Shown piece by piece: positions 15,314-23,610 of a DNA stretch of 45,494 bases. Both the position numbers and the translations under genes were made by a program. Source of the stretch: an uncultured Arenicella sp. (lineage in GTDB: Bacteria > Pseudomonadota > Gammaproteobacteria > Arenicellales > Arenicellaceae). The stretch lies in the NCBI GenBank assembly GCA_938045295.1, contig CALINO010000030.1:1-45494 (forward strand), given 5' to 3'. Every line of letters begins with the position of its first letter. The first letter of the stretch is position 1. The notes under the pieces were generated by a model, which saw only the letters and a program-made list of their open reading frames with translations, ran no database searches and was not told where the DNA came from.

Positions 15314-16660
15314 ATGACGTTTAATCGTAACTCAGTTGAAGGTTGGATGGAGTACATCCAAACGTTGCACGCGCGTGAAATAGAGTTGTCGTTAGAGCGT
15401 GTAAAAAGCGTGTACCAAACGTTATACCCTGATGGTGTGCCTTATAAAGTAATCAGTATTGCCGGCACCAATGGTAAGGGCTCCACGGCTGAAATGCTCA
15501 GTAGTATTTATACGCAATCGGGCTGGCGTGTGGGCAAGTTTACCTCACCGCATTTGGTTAGATTTAATGAGCGCTTTAGCATTAATGGCGAGCTGGTAAG
15601 CGATGCCGATTTGATCGAAGCGTTTGAGCGCATTGAAGCTGCGCGCGCTGATGTTCCCATTACTTTCTTTGAATATGGGGCGCTATTAGCAATGGTTCTT
15701 TTTGCCCATGCGCAAGTGGATGTTGCGGTTATGGAAGTGGGGCTGGGCGGCCGTTTAGATGCGGTGAACTCGCTGGACGCCGATGTGGCCATTATCACCA
15801 GTATTGCTTTAGACCACACCGCTTGGCTTGGTAATACGCTAGACAAAATTGCATTCGAAAAGGCTGGCATTGCGAGAGCCAAGTCGCCGTGTGTGATTGG
15901 TGTTGCCGAGCCTCAAGATTCAATGTTGGCGCATTTAAATGCCATTAACGCCGTACCGTTTGTTGTTAATCAAGAATTTTCCTATTCGCATGATGATAAT
16001 TCGTGGACTTATGAGTTGCATCAATCCGGCAATAAAACACGCTATGCCGGCTTGCCATTACCCTTTGCGCAAGGTGGGGTTCAGTTATCCAACGCCAGCC
16101 TAGCCATTACGGCGGCCTTGTTATTGTCGGATACGTTGCCTGTTTCACAAAACAGCATTGAAAAAGGTTTGGCTGCAGCCTCAATTGCGGGGCGTTGCCA
16201 AGTAATGAGTGAAAAGCCACTGGTGGTATTGGATGTTTCTCATAATGAGGCGTCAGTAAGCCGGTTAGCTCGTTTTTTATCTAATAAATTGGCTTCTGGG
16301 CTTAATTCGCGCCCAAGCTCACGCCGTTTGGCAAAGGTGATTGGCATTTGCGGCATGCTTGAAGACAAAGAAATTGAGGCCAGTTTAAAGTGCATATCAG
16401 GCTTAATTGATGATTGGCACTTTGTGACGATTAATAATGACCGAGGGTCAAGTTCAGCGGCATTGGCTGAAAAATTTGAGGCACTGCAGCCACAAAATCA
16501 CGAAAAAAAGGTTTTTTTGCATCAAAATGTCAAACAAGCCTACCTTGAAGTGCAAAAAACATTAAACGATGATGACTGTGTGGTGATTTTCGGTTCGTTC
16601 TTCGTGGTTGGTGATATAATCTCGCACATTGACGCAGAGGCAAACGCCGCTTCTGTTTAG
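15314..16660 (+). CDS. folC: Bifunctional folylpolyglutamate/dihydrofolate synthase
   Basis: A 448-residue Mur-ligase-type enzyme that joins Glu to dihydropteroate and folates using ATP. Visible parts are the P-loop AGTNGKGST (about 50-58), FTSPHLVRFNERFSI, TFFEYGALLAM, VGLGGRLDAVN, SIALDHTAWLG and the C-terminal VLDVSHNEASV. The frame is open from a TTG at 15308, but the ATG at 15314 is the better start; the ribosome binding site is weak. It follows trpF directly, with no accD between them. Confidence 0.94.
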   Translation: MTFNRNSVEGWMEYIQTLHAREIELSLERVKSVYQTLYPDGVPYKVISIAGTNGKGSTAEMLSSIYTQSGWRVGKFTSPHLVRFNERFSINGELVSDADLIEAFERIEAARADVPITFFEYGALLAMVLFAHAQVDVAVMEVGLGGRLDAVNSLDADVAIITSIALDHTAWLGNTLDKIAFEKAGIARAKSPCVIGVAEPQDSMLAHLNAINAVPFVVNQEFSYSHDDNSWTYELHQSGNKTRYAGLPLPFAQGGVQLSNASLAITAALLLSDTLPVSQNSIEKGLAAASIAGRCQVMSEKPLVVLDVSHNEASVSRLARFLSNKLASGLNSRPSSRRLAKVIGICGMLEDKEIEASLKCISGLIDDWHFVTINNDRGSSSAALAEKFEALQPQNHEKKVFLHQNVKQAYLEVQKTLNDDDCVVIFGSFFVVGDIISHIDAEANAASV

Positions 16661-16714
16661 GGTATTGAAACGTCAGAGGCCATAAAGTGCCTCATGGGTT
16701 GCAAAGTAAGGTAA

Positions 16715-17539
16715 ATGACACAAGATTCCGAATCAGCTGTAAATCAGCCAGAACAAATTAATTTAAAGCACCGAATTACCGGGGCTGGTGTATTGATATT
16801 TTTTGGCGCATTGGTGTTGCCTTGGTTATTAGGGCCACCTAGCGAAGCTCAAAAAGGCAATGTTGATGTTGCGAATGCTAACCAAACAAGCAAAACTCAA
16901 TTGCATTCCACTTTTGAGGATGAAGTGCTGGCTGAGTTGCAGGGTGTCGATTCTGATTTTGTAGAGGCTGAAGATACCGTGTATGTTTCTAAGATAACGC
17001 CAGTATCATCGGAGCCCAGTGAGCCTGAGCGTGTTGATAAGCCAAAGACAAAAGCGATACAGTCTAGTAAAACTGAGACTAAAAAAGAGTCTGTTGCTGT
17101 AAAAGAACCCGCTAAAAAGCAAGAAGTCAGTAAAAAGGAAGCCAGTAAAAAAGAGGCTGACAAGCAAGCGAAAACGGAAGTTAAAAAAGAGCCTGCTAAA
17201 ACGGTGGCTAAAAAAGAACCAAAAAAGCAGCCTAAACCTGACGCCTCATCAAGCACTAAAAGCACGAAAGAAGTTGCATCAAGCAGCAATAAAGTCGACG
17301 TTGGATGGGTGGTTCAAGTGGAGCTGCTGACCGATAAAGATGGGGCGCAACGCTTAGTAAAGGATTTAGAAAACAAAGGCCTTAAAGCCAAAACTACCGT
17401 GGTTGATACCAATCGAGGTAAAAACACAGGCACACGCATTTGGTTGGGGCCGTTCGAATCTCGCACCATGGCGGCGGCCGAAAACGACCGTTTAGAATCA
17501 AAAATGGGCAAGCGCGGTTTTATTCGTGTTTACCCGTAA
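16715..17539 (+). CDS. dedD: SPOR-domain inner-membrane protein (DedD-like)
   Basis: A 274-residue protein with a short cytoplasmic start, one transmembrane helix (about residues 23-41, ITGAGVLIFFGALVLPWLL), a long Lys/Glu/Ser-rich linker (about 100-195) and a C-terminal SPOR domain (about 196-274: VGWVVQVELLTDKDGAQRLV, TRIWLGPFESRTMAAAEN, GFIRVYP). SPOR domains bind glycan strands lacking stem peptides and bring the protein to the septum. Between folC and cvpA, as in related bacteria. Confidence 0.88.
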   Translation: MTQDSESAVNQPEQINLKHRITGAGVLIFFGALVLPWLLGPPSEAQKGNVDVANANQTSKTQLHSTFEDEVLAELQGVDSDFVEAEDTVYVSKITPVSSEPSEPERVDKPKTKAIQSSKTETKKESVAVKEPAKKQEVSKKEASKKEADKQAKTEVKKEPAKTVAKKEPKKQPKPDASSSTKSTKEVASSSNKVDVGWVVQVELLTDKDGAQRLVKDLENKGLKAKTTVVDTNRGKNTGTRIWLGPFESRTMAAAENDRLESKMGKRGFIRVYP

Positions 17540-17637
17540 ATGCGCGTTTGCCAATTACGCTACATAACCAAGTGCTTGTGCGTCGTTGAGACTTCAAGCC
17601 ATAAAACACACACTGAATTTAATACACAGGGGTTCTT

Positions 17638-18189
17638 ATGACAGGTTTTGATTTAATACTGCTTGCCATTTTTGCAATTTCCACATTAGTTGGGGTTATG
17701 CGTGGCTTTGTTAAAGAAGCGTTGTCAATTGTCTCTTGGGTGGTTGCATTTTGGTTGGCCTATACCTACTGTGTTCAGGCGGGTGAATGGTTGGCTCAGT
17801 TTGCCAGCCTTGGTGAAGGCAAAATTCGCAATACAGCCGGGTTTGCGCTCATTTTTGTTGCGGTTGTATTTGTGTTCGCCATCATCTCTTACGCCATTAC
17901 TAAGCTGATTGTGCGTGGCCCAATAAAAGGCGTGGACAGAGTGTTGGGTATTGCTACTGGCTTTGTTCGTGCCATTGCAATCTCGGCGGTGTTATTGGTG
18001 CTAATGCAAGCCTTAGGCATGAATACCAGCGCTTTCTGGAAAGATTCTAAGCTGATTCCACATTTAATGCCTGCGGTTGAATTTGCACAAAAAGTGTTGC
18101 CAAACTTGTGGCAAAGCGATGAGCCACTAGAAGATGGTGAGCTTAAAGAAAAGCTGATTGAAAAAGGCGTGGAACAAATTAGTTCTTAA
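17638..18189 (+). CDS. cvpA: CvpA family membrane protein
   Basis: A 183-residue protein with four predicted transmembrane helices (about residues 5-20, 26-47, 65-90, 105-130) and the family pattern LVGVMRGFVKEALSIVSWVVAF. CvpA is named for colicin V production and is tied to envelope homeostasis; its mechanism is unclear. AGGGG precedes the ATG. It lies directly upstream of purF, as in most gammaproteobacteria. Confidence 0.93.
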   Translation: MTGFDLILLAIFAISTLVGVMRGFVKEALSIVSWVVAFWLAYTYCVQAGEWLAQFASLGEGKIRNTAGFALIFVAVVFVFAIISYAITKLIVRGPIKGVDRVLGIATGFVRAIAISAVLLVLMQALGMNTSAFWKDSKLIPHLMPAVEFAQKVLPNLWQSDEPLEDGELKEKLIEKGVEQISS

Positions 18190-18387
18190 ACGCGATTGTT
18201 TTTTACTTTCTGAACACGTTTAGCGTTATAAAAACTTAATAAATAAGTTAAACTCCGCGCGTTCTTGGCGTAAGCATCATTAGCCTAAATTGCAATGAGT
18301 TTGCAGTGGTGACCGATGGTGCTTTAAACCATTTTTTATTACTATTACAAATAATTAGCCATCAAGGCGTTGAGAGAGAATAGCTCT

Positions 18388-19920
18388 ATGTGTGGTGTAT
18401 TAGGCATTGTCGGCAAAAGTCCAGTAGCACAAAGTCTTTATGACGGTCTTACTGTATTACAACACCGAGGGCAAGATGCCGCCGGTATTCTTACTTGTGA
18501 TGACAATGGATTCGTCAATATGCGTAAAGACAACGGCTTGGTAAAAGACGTTTTCTTTAAGCGCCATATGCAACGGCTTAATGGCAATATTGGTATTGGC
18601 CATTGTCGTTACCCAACTGCCGGTTCAAGCTCACCTGCAGAAGCACAGCCATTTTACGTGAATTCTCCGTTTGGTATTGCTCTTGGGCATAACGGCAATC
18701 TGACCAATGCCGATGAATTACGTGCCCGTATTTTCAAAGACGATTTGCGCCACATAAACACCAGCTCAGATTCTGAAATACTACTCAATGTGCTCGCGCA
18801 TGAGATTTATCGCAATCTAGGTGAAGACAAATCTCAACTTAACAATAAGCAAATTTTTAACGCCGTTGAAGGCGTGTTTAAACGTTGCATGGGCGGTTAT
18901 GCGGTTGTGGCCTTCATTATGGGGATTGGCTTAGTCGCGTTTCGCGACAAATTCGGCATTAGACCGCTTATTTACGGTTACCGAGATACCGACCAAGGTC
19001 GAGAGTACATGGTGGCATCAGAAAGCGTGGCGTTAGATAGTCAGGGCTTTACCGTACTTGCGGATGTTAAGCCTGGCGAATGTATTGTATTGCCAATTGA
19101 AGGTGATATTGAAAAGCATCAATGCTTGGATGACGCGTCTTATGCGCCGTGCATATTCGAGCAAGTTTACTTGGCGCGCCCTGACTCCATGATCGACGGC
19201 ATTTCGGTATACCGAACACGCATGCGCATGGGTGAGCGGTTGGCGAAAAAGATCGCTCGTGAATGGCCAGACCACGATATAGACGTGATTATTCCAATAC
19301 CCGACACCAGCCGTACCGCGGCGTTGGAAATGTCGCAAGTGTTGGGCGTAAGTTACCGAGAAGGGTTTATTAAAAACCGCTATATTGGCCGAACATTTAT
19401 TATGCCGGGTCAAGAAGAGCGTAAAAAGTCAGTTCGTCAAAAGCTCAACGCCATTGGTATTGAGTTTGAAGGCAAGAACGTGATGCTGGTAGACGATTCT
19501 ATCGTGCGTGGCACCACTTCTAAACAAATCGTGCAGATGGCCAGAGACACGGGGGCAAAAAAGGTGTATTTCGCGTCGGCCGCGCCGCCGGTTCGTTACC
19601 CGAATGTGTATGGCATTGATATGCCTGCCGCGCATGAATTGATGGCGAATAACCGAACCATCGAACAAATTGAAAAGAAAATTGGTGCTGACCGCCTCTT
19701 TTATCAAGACTTAAATGACTTGATTGAGGCGGCCTCTGAAGGTAACCCGCAAATAACTAAGTTTGATACTTCGTGCTTTAGCAATGAATATGTGACAGGC
19801 GATGTTGACTCGGCATATTTGGCCGCATTAGAGTCTGTACGTAATGATGATGCTAAGCAAGCGGTGGAGTTAAAGCCCTCAAAGTTACGCGACATGAGTC
19901 AAATGGACGAGTCGGCCTAA
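18388..19920 (+). CDS. purF: Amidophosphoribosyltransferase
   Basis: A 510-residue enzyme making phosphoribosylamine from PRPP and glutamine, the first step of purine synthesis. Cys2, exposed after Met removal, is the glutaminase nucleophile ([10 protein letters not shown]), which fixes the start at ATG 18388; the frame is open from a TTG at 18370. The N-terminal Ntn glutaminase ([28 protein letters not shown]) is followed by the phosphoribosyltransferase domain with the PRPP loop [11 protein letters not shown] (about 366-376). A GAGAGAAT site precedes the start. Confidence 0.97.
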   Translation: MCGVLGIVGKSPVAQSLYDGLTVLQHRGQDAAGILTCDDNGFVNMRKDNGLVKDVFFKRHMQRLNGNIGIGHCRYPTAGSSSPAEAQPFYVNSPFGIALGHNGNLTNADELRARIFKDDLRHINTSSDSEILLNVLAHEIYRNLGEDKSQLNNKQIFNAVEGVFKRCMGGYAVVAFIMGIGLVAFRDKFGIRPLIYGYRDTDQGREYMVASESVALDSQGFTVLADVKPGECIVLPIEGDIEKHQCLDDASYAPCIFEQVYLARPDSMIDGISVYRTRMRMGERLAKKIAREWPDHDIDVIIPIPDTSRTAALEMSQVLGVSYREGFIKNRYIGRTFIMPGQEERKKSVRQKLNAIGIEFEGKNVMLVDDSIVRGTTSKQIVQMARDTGAKKVYFASAAPPVRYPNVYGIDMPAAHELMANNRTIEQIEKKIGADRLFYQDLNDLIEAASEGNPQITKFDTSCFSNEYVTGDVDSAYLAALESVRNDDAKQAVELKPSKLRDMSQMDESA

Positions 19921-20060
19921 CTTTTTATAGTGCATAGTAGATAGATGCATAATAAATAGGCGCATAATGATCACTTAGTTTTCAGTCATCATTGTCGGTT
20001 TGATCCGATACGTTAATTTGGGCGGATAACAGCAATAAGCATCAAGTAAGCCACACAGTT

Positions 20061-21233
20061 ATGAGTAAAAAACAATACCGCCCAGCCACATTGGCTATTA
20101 GAACTGGGCACGAAAGAACACAATTTGGTGAGCATAGCGAACCCATATTCGCCACATCCAGTTTTGTCTTTAACTCAGCCGAACAAGCTCGAGCTCGTTT
20201 TAGTTACGAAGAAGAGGGTAATGTTTACTCTCGCTTCACCAATCCCACACTGACCTTATTTCAAGAGCGTATGGCGGCTTTAGAAGGCGGTCAGGCCTGC
20301 ATTGGTACGTCCAGTGGCATGTCTGCCATGCTGGCTGTGTGCATGTCGGGGCTAAAGGCGGGTGATCATGTGGTTTCATCGCATTCAATTTTTGGTGCGA
20401 GCAAGGTGTTGCTGAACTCGCTGCTGACTGATTTTGGTGTGCAAGTGAGCTTCGTTGAGTTGACGGATCTTAAGCAATGGAAGTCAGCGCTTAAGCAAAA
20501 CACAAAAATGGTGTTCTTTGAAACGCCAACCAACCCATTGGCTGAAATTGGTGATATCGCTGAAATTTCAGCCATTGCACATAACCATAATGCCGAGATT
20601 AAAGTGGTGGTGGATAATTGCTTTTGCACCCCGATTCTTCAGCAGCCATTAGCATTAGGTGCTGATGTTGTTTTGCATTCGGCGACAAAATTTATTGATG
20701 GGCAGGGGCGTTGTATTGGTGGCGCAATTGTTGGTGATCAAGAATTTGTTGGCGAAAAGGTATTAGGCTTTATGAGAACGGCCGGTGTATCAATGAGCCC
20801 GTTCAATGCTTGGGTGTTTGCCAAAGGCTTGGAAACCTTGAGTTTGCGTATGACTCAGGCTTGCAATAATGCTCAGCAAGTAGCGCAATTTTTATCCGAG
20901 CACCAAGGCGTAAAAAAAGTGTATTACCCCGGGTTAGAATCACACCCGCAATATGAGCTAGCCAGTCGGCAGCAATCTATGGGCGGAGCCGTGGTTAGTT
21001 TTGAAATTGATGGTGGTCGAGACGCGGCGTATTCAATCATTGATAGTACGCAGTTGTTATCAATAACCGCGAATTTGGGTGATACTAAAACCACCATTAC
21101 GCACCCATACACAACCACGCATGCGCGTTGGTCGGATGTTGATAAAGAAAAGGTTGGAATCAATGAAGGCTTGATTCGTATCGCGGTAGGCTTGGAAGAC
21201 CCTCAGGATATTATCGAGGATTTACAGATTTGA
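20061..21233 (+). CDS. metZ: O-succinylhomoserine sulfhydrylase
   Basis: A 390-residue PLP enzyme of the Cys/Met metabolism family. Lys210 in LHSATKFIDGQGR binds PLP; the active-site region YSRFTNPTLTLFQERMAALEG, the SSGMSAM loop and ETPTNP are typical. MetZ makes homocysteine from O-succinylhomoserine and sulfide. The assignment over cystathionine gamma-synthase rests on overall pattern and on its place after purF, as in Pseudomonas. A strong terminator follows. Confidence 0.9.
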   Translation: MSKKQYRPATLAIRTGHERTQFGEHSEPIFATSSFVFNSAEQARARFSYEEEGNVYSRFTNPTLTLFQERMAALEGGQACIGTSSGMSAMLAVCMSGLKAGDHVVSSHSIFGASKVLLNSLLTDFGVQVSFVELTDLKQWKSALKQNTKMVFFETPTNPLAEIGDIAEISAIAHNHNAEIKVVVDNCFCTPILQQPLALGADVVLHSATKFIDGQGRCIGGAIVGDQEFVGEKVLGFMRTAGVSMSPFNAWVFAKGLETLSLRMTQACNNAQQVAQFLSEHQGVKKVYYPGLESHPQYELASRQQSMGGAVVSFEIDGGRDAAYSIIDSTQLLSITANLGDTKTTITHPYTTTHARWSDVDKEKVGINEGLIRIAVGLEDPQDIIEDLQI

Positions 21234-21284
21234 TCAGTTGATCGCTCTGGCATCAATGTTCTTGATACGAAAGTTCCTAATACG

Positions 21285-21324
21285 AAAAAAGCCCAACCAC
21301 GTAATGTGATTGGGCTTTTTTTTC
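21285..21324. terminator. Bidirectional terminator between metZ and the barrel-protein gene
   Basis: AAAAAAGCCCAACCAC pairs with GTGATTGGGCTTTTTT (one mismatch) around GTAAT. With A runs on one side and T runs on the other it can serve both convergent genes. Confidence 0.9.
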
Positions 21325-21345
21325 GTTTAACTTAAGCCAGCAGAC

Positions 21346-21969
21346 TTAGAAGGTTAGTACTGCATTCAAGCTTGCAACGCCAGTGTCTGCATTGCCTGAG
21401 TCTTTGTAAATGTCGAATTCAATTAAGCCAGCGTCGCCAAAGCGATAGCCTAAGCCAATACCGGCTGCAAGTGACGTGTCTTCACTGCTGCGGTCTATAA
21501 AATCGACGCCTTGAAAGTTAAAATCAAAGTCTAAGTCCACGTAAGAAAGGCCGGCCTTGAACTTGAAATACAAATCGCCCGCACTGCGGTAATTGAAAAA
21601 AGCATTAATAATGGTTGCTTCGTAAGTGCCAATAATTAGCGACTGATCTATTGGGGTGAAGTTTTCTACGCCATTAAGCAGTGTTACGTCCTCATCATCG
21701 CCGGCAATATACTCAATCTCAAAAGAGGTAGAGCCTCGGCCAAAAACTTCTCTATCAAATTGATAACCCAGAATAATGCCTACACCGCGTGAATCTATAG
21801 CTTCAGGTTCTTGCGGGTCAATATTGGCTACTTTGGCGCCTATCATCCATTTGCCGTTGGCATGATTGCCAAAAAACGGGCCATCTTGAGCATCGGCTGC
21901 GAAAGCGGTTAGTAACAATCCGGTGAAAGTAAATGTTTTCGCTAATCGCATAAAACGTAATGGCAACAT
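21346..21969 (-). CDS. Outer-membrane beta-barrel protein
   Basis: A 207-residue protein with a signal peptide (MLPLRFMRLAKTFTFTG..., cleavage after AFAADA) and alternating strands ending in aromatic residues, closing with VASLNAVLTF, whose C-terminal Phe is typical for recognition by the BAM complex. Segments such as FEIEYIAGDD, LYFKFKAGLSYVDLDFDF and AAGIGLGYRFG resemble the eight-stranded OmpA/opacity-type barrel family. The ATG at 21969 has GGAG at good spacing; a TTG at 22017 would add 16 residues. Specific role unknown. Confidence 0.8.
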   Translation of the reverse strand: MLPLRFMRLAKTFTFTGLLLTAFAADAQDGPFFGNHANGKWMIGAKVANIDPQEPEAIDSRGVGIILGYQFDREVFGRGSTSFEIEYIAGDDEDVTLLNGVENFTPIDQSLIIGTYEATIINAFFNYRSAGDLYFKFKAGLSYVDLDFDFNFQGVDFIDRSSEDTSLAAGIGLGYRFGDAGLIEFDIYKDSGNADTGVASLNAVLTF

Positions 21970-22189
21970 GACTGTGCTCCTTTTTGTATTCTTTGTATTC
22001 AAGGGTATTTTTTGCAAGGTTGTGAGGTATATCGTTATTCGTATGCTACGTACATTGATATCGCAACCTATGCATATTATATAAAATCGTCCGGCCAGGT
22101 TATATTAGATTGTATTTTTATTCAATAGCTTGAGTTGGGTTTCTCAGGCTGTCTCTACCATTTGATTGAGTTGTAATCGTTTGTAAACT

Positions 22190-22220
22190 TGGACACTTTT
22201 CGTTTTCGTATCTGTATAAT
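22190..22220 (+). promoter_or_regulatory. Predicted ftsB promoter giving a leaderless mRNA
   Basis: A perfect TATAAT (22215-22220) ends six bases before the ftsB ATG (A at 22227, seven bases downstream), so transcription should begin at or next to the start codon. A TGGACA (22190-22195) lies 19 bases upstream as a weak -35. No ribosome binding site is present. Confidence 0.5.
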
Positions 22221-22226
22221 TACGTT

Positions 22227-22514
22227 ATGAAAATTCTTGCCAGTGTCTTGTTTATATTGCTGTTAATTCTGCAGGCGCAGCTGTGGTTTGGTTCGCACGG
22301 TGCGTTTAAATTGTGGTCTTTACAGAGATCCACTGGCGAGTTACGGGTCAAGAATAATGATTTGACTCACCGTAATGAACAGTTGCACGCCGAAGTTCAA
22401 GAGCTAAGGCAAGGTAAAGAAGCCTTAGAGGAAAGGGCGCGCAGTCATTTAGGGTTTATTAAAGAAGGCGAAAAATTTTATCGCATTATTCCTGAATCGA
22501 CCGTAAATGAATAG
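22227..22514 (+). CDS. ftsB: Cell division protein FtsB
   Basis: A 95-residue bitopic protein: short N-terminus, transmembrane helix (about residues 3-21, ILASVLFILLLILQAQLWF), periplasmic coiled coil (about 33-66) and the conserved ERARSHLGFIKEGEKFYRI. It forms the FtsQLB complex that activates septal peptidoglycan synthesis. In many gammaproteobacteria ispD follows, but here a convergent lpxH lies 23 bases downstream. No Shine-Dalgarno is seen. Confidence 0.93.
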   Translation: MKILASVLFILLLILQAQLWFGSHGAFKLWSLQRSTGELRVKNNDLTHRNEQLHAEVQELRQGKEALEERARSHLGFIKEGEKFYRIIPESTVNE

Positions 22515-22537
22515 CCAGCTTTACTATCCAAATGGCG

Positions 22538-23254
22538 CTAGATAATGGCCTCATTGCTGATGCTGATGCCGTCATGGGTGGCGGACATTACGCTGTTGGT
22601 TCGGTGCCAATCGCCTAGCACATAACGTACTCCGTTACGGTGTTGGTGCGTGTTTTGCCTGTGAGTGTGGCCATGAATCATTTGGCTTACGTTGTGTTCG
22701 CTAAAAGCTTTTTCTACTGAACGCTCGCTCACATCCATTATTTCCATGCTGACTTGTGATTTGTGTTCGTGGCTTTGCATGCGAGCTTGCTGGGCTTGCT
22801 CTATGCGTTGAGGAATGGGTAAGGACAAAAATTGATCGCAAAACTCCGTATTGGTCATCATTGTTTGACGAAATTCTTGGTGTTTAATGTCGTCGGTGCA
22901 CAGACTGTCGCCGTGCAGTAATAAGGTTGGCGTGCCATACAGGTCAATCACGGTCTCATCGCTTAGAATGGTGAAGCCGGTGAGTTCGGTGAATTTCTCG
23001 CGCACCAAAAAGTCACGATTGCCTGCCATAAAGTAGCACTCTGTTTGTGTGCTGACTTGTTTCATTAGTTCGAGTAATGGTTCAGCTTTAACCAACCCAG
23101 CGGCATCATCACCGATCCAAAACTCAAACAAATCACCCAGGATATACAGCTTTTCAGCGTGCACGACCTTTCCCAGCATAAATTCGGTAAATGCTTTAAT
23201 GACGTGAGGCTGCTCAGGTTTTAAGTGAAGGTCTGAAATAAAGTAAGTATGCAT
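22538..23254 (-). CDS. lpxH: UDP-2,3-diacylglucosamine diphosphatase
   Basis: A 238-residue calcineurin-like phosphoesterase that makes lipid X in lipid A synthesis. Metal-binding motifs are complete: DLH (D8, H10), GDLFEFW (D41), GNRDF (N79), LHGDS (H114) and IHGHTH (H194, H196, H198). Length matches LpxH. Single gene, converging on ftsB and diverging from ilvI. Confidence 0.95.
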   Translation of the reverse strand: MHTYFISDLHLKPEQPHVIKAFTEFMLGKVVHAEKLYILGDLFEFWIGDDAAGLVKAEPLLELMKQVSTQTECYFMAGNRDFLVREKFTELTGFTILSDETVIDLYGTPTLLLHGDSLCTDDIKHQEFRQTMMTNTEFCDQFLSLPIPQRIEQAQQARMQSHEHKSQVSMEIMDVSERSVEKAFSEHNVSQMIHGHTHRQNTHQHRNGVRYVLGDWHRTNSVMSATHDGISISNEAII

Positions 23255-23459
23255 GTCTGTGTATTGGGTTTTAATGCTGTCTTTAAACGTGATTGATGCA
23301 CGTTAAGGTGCTGGTTTTACGGCAGAAATATGAGGTGGTTAATAAGTCTGATGAATGTTTTAAATAACAAAACACCGTGGATTGTTGCTAAGCGGTGATT
23401 TTATCAGGCTTTGGGTTTTAATGCTTGGTTGGCATAAGCGTAAAAAACAACGGAATATG

Positions 23460-23488
23460 TTGGGTTTTACTAGCGCTCTGTTTATAAT
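23460..23488 (+). promoter_or_regulatory. ilvI: Predicted ilvI promoter
   Basis: TTGGGT (23460-23465), exactly 17 bases of spacer, then a perfect TATAAT (23483-23488). Transcription would start near 23495. Confidence 0.6.
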
Positions 23489-23506
23489 CCAGATCTAATA
23501 ATAGTG

Positions 23507-23525
23507 CCCGCTTGCGGGTTTTTTT
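23507..23525 (+). terminator. Terminator-like hairpin in the ilvI leader
   Basis: CCCG-CTTG-CGGG followed by seven T, about 12 bases after the predicted transcription start and about 85 bases before the ilvI start. It could be an attenuator, a 5' protective stem, or a stop for transcription from upstream. Confidence 0.55.
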
Positions 23526-23610
23526 GTCTTTACACAAAAAGCATTTGCCTCAAGCTTATTATCTTGAGTTTGAAACACACAGAAATAATCATGATCATGA
23601 CGGAGATAAC

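Larger units (their letters stand above)
23255..23610 (+). other. ilvI upstream/leader region
   Basis: 356 bases without a full gene. It holds a consensus promoter (23460-23488), a terminator-like hairpin (23507-23525) and a second stem CTCAAG/CTTGAG near 23550-23570, before the GTG start of ilvI at 23611. A 25-codon frame (23421-23498) ends LFIIQI right before the hairpin, but it has no good ribosome binding site and its last codons overlap the -10 box. An imperfect CACCG/CGGTG hairpin lies near 23370-23398. Confidence 0.5.
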
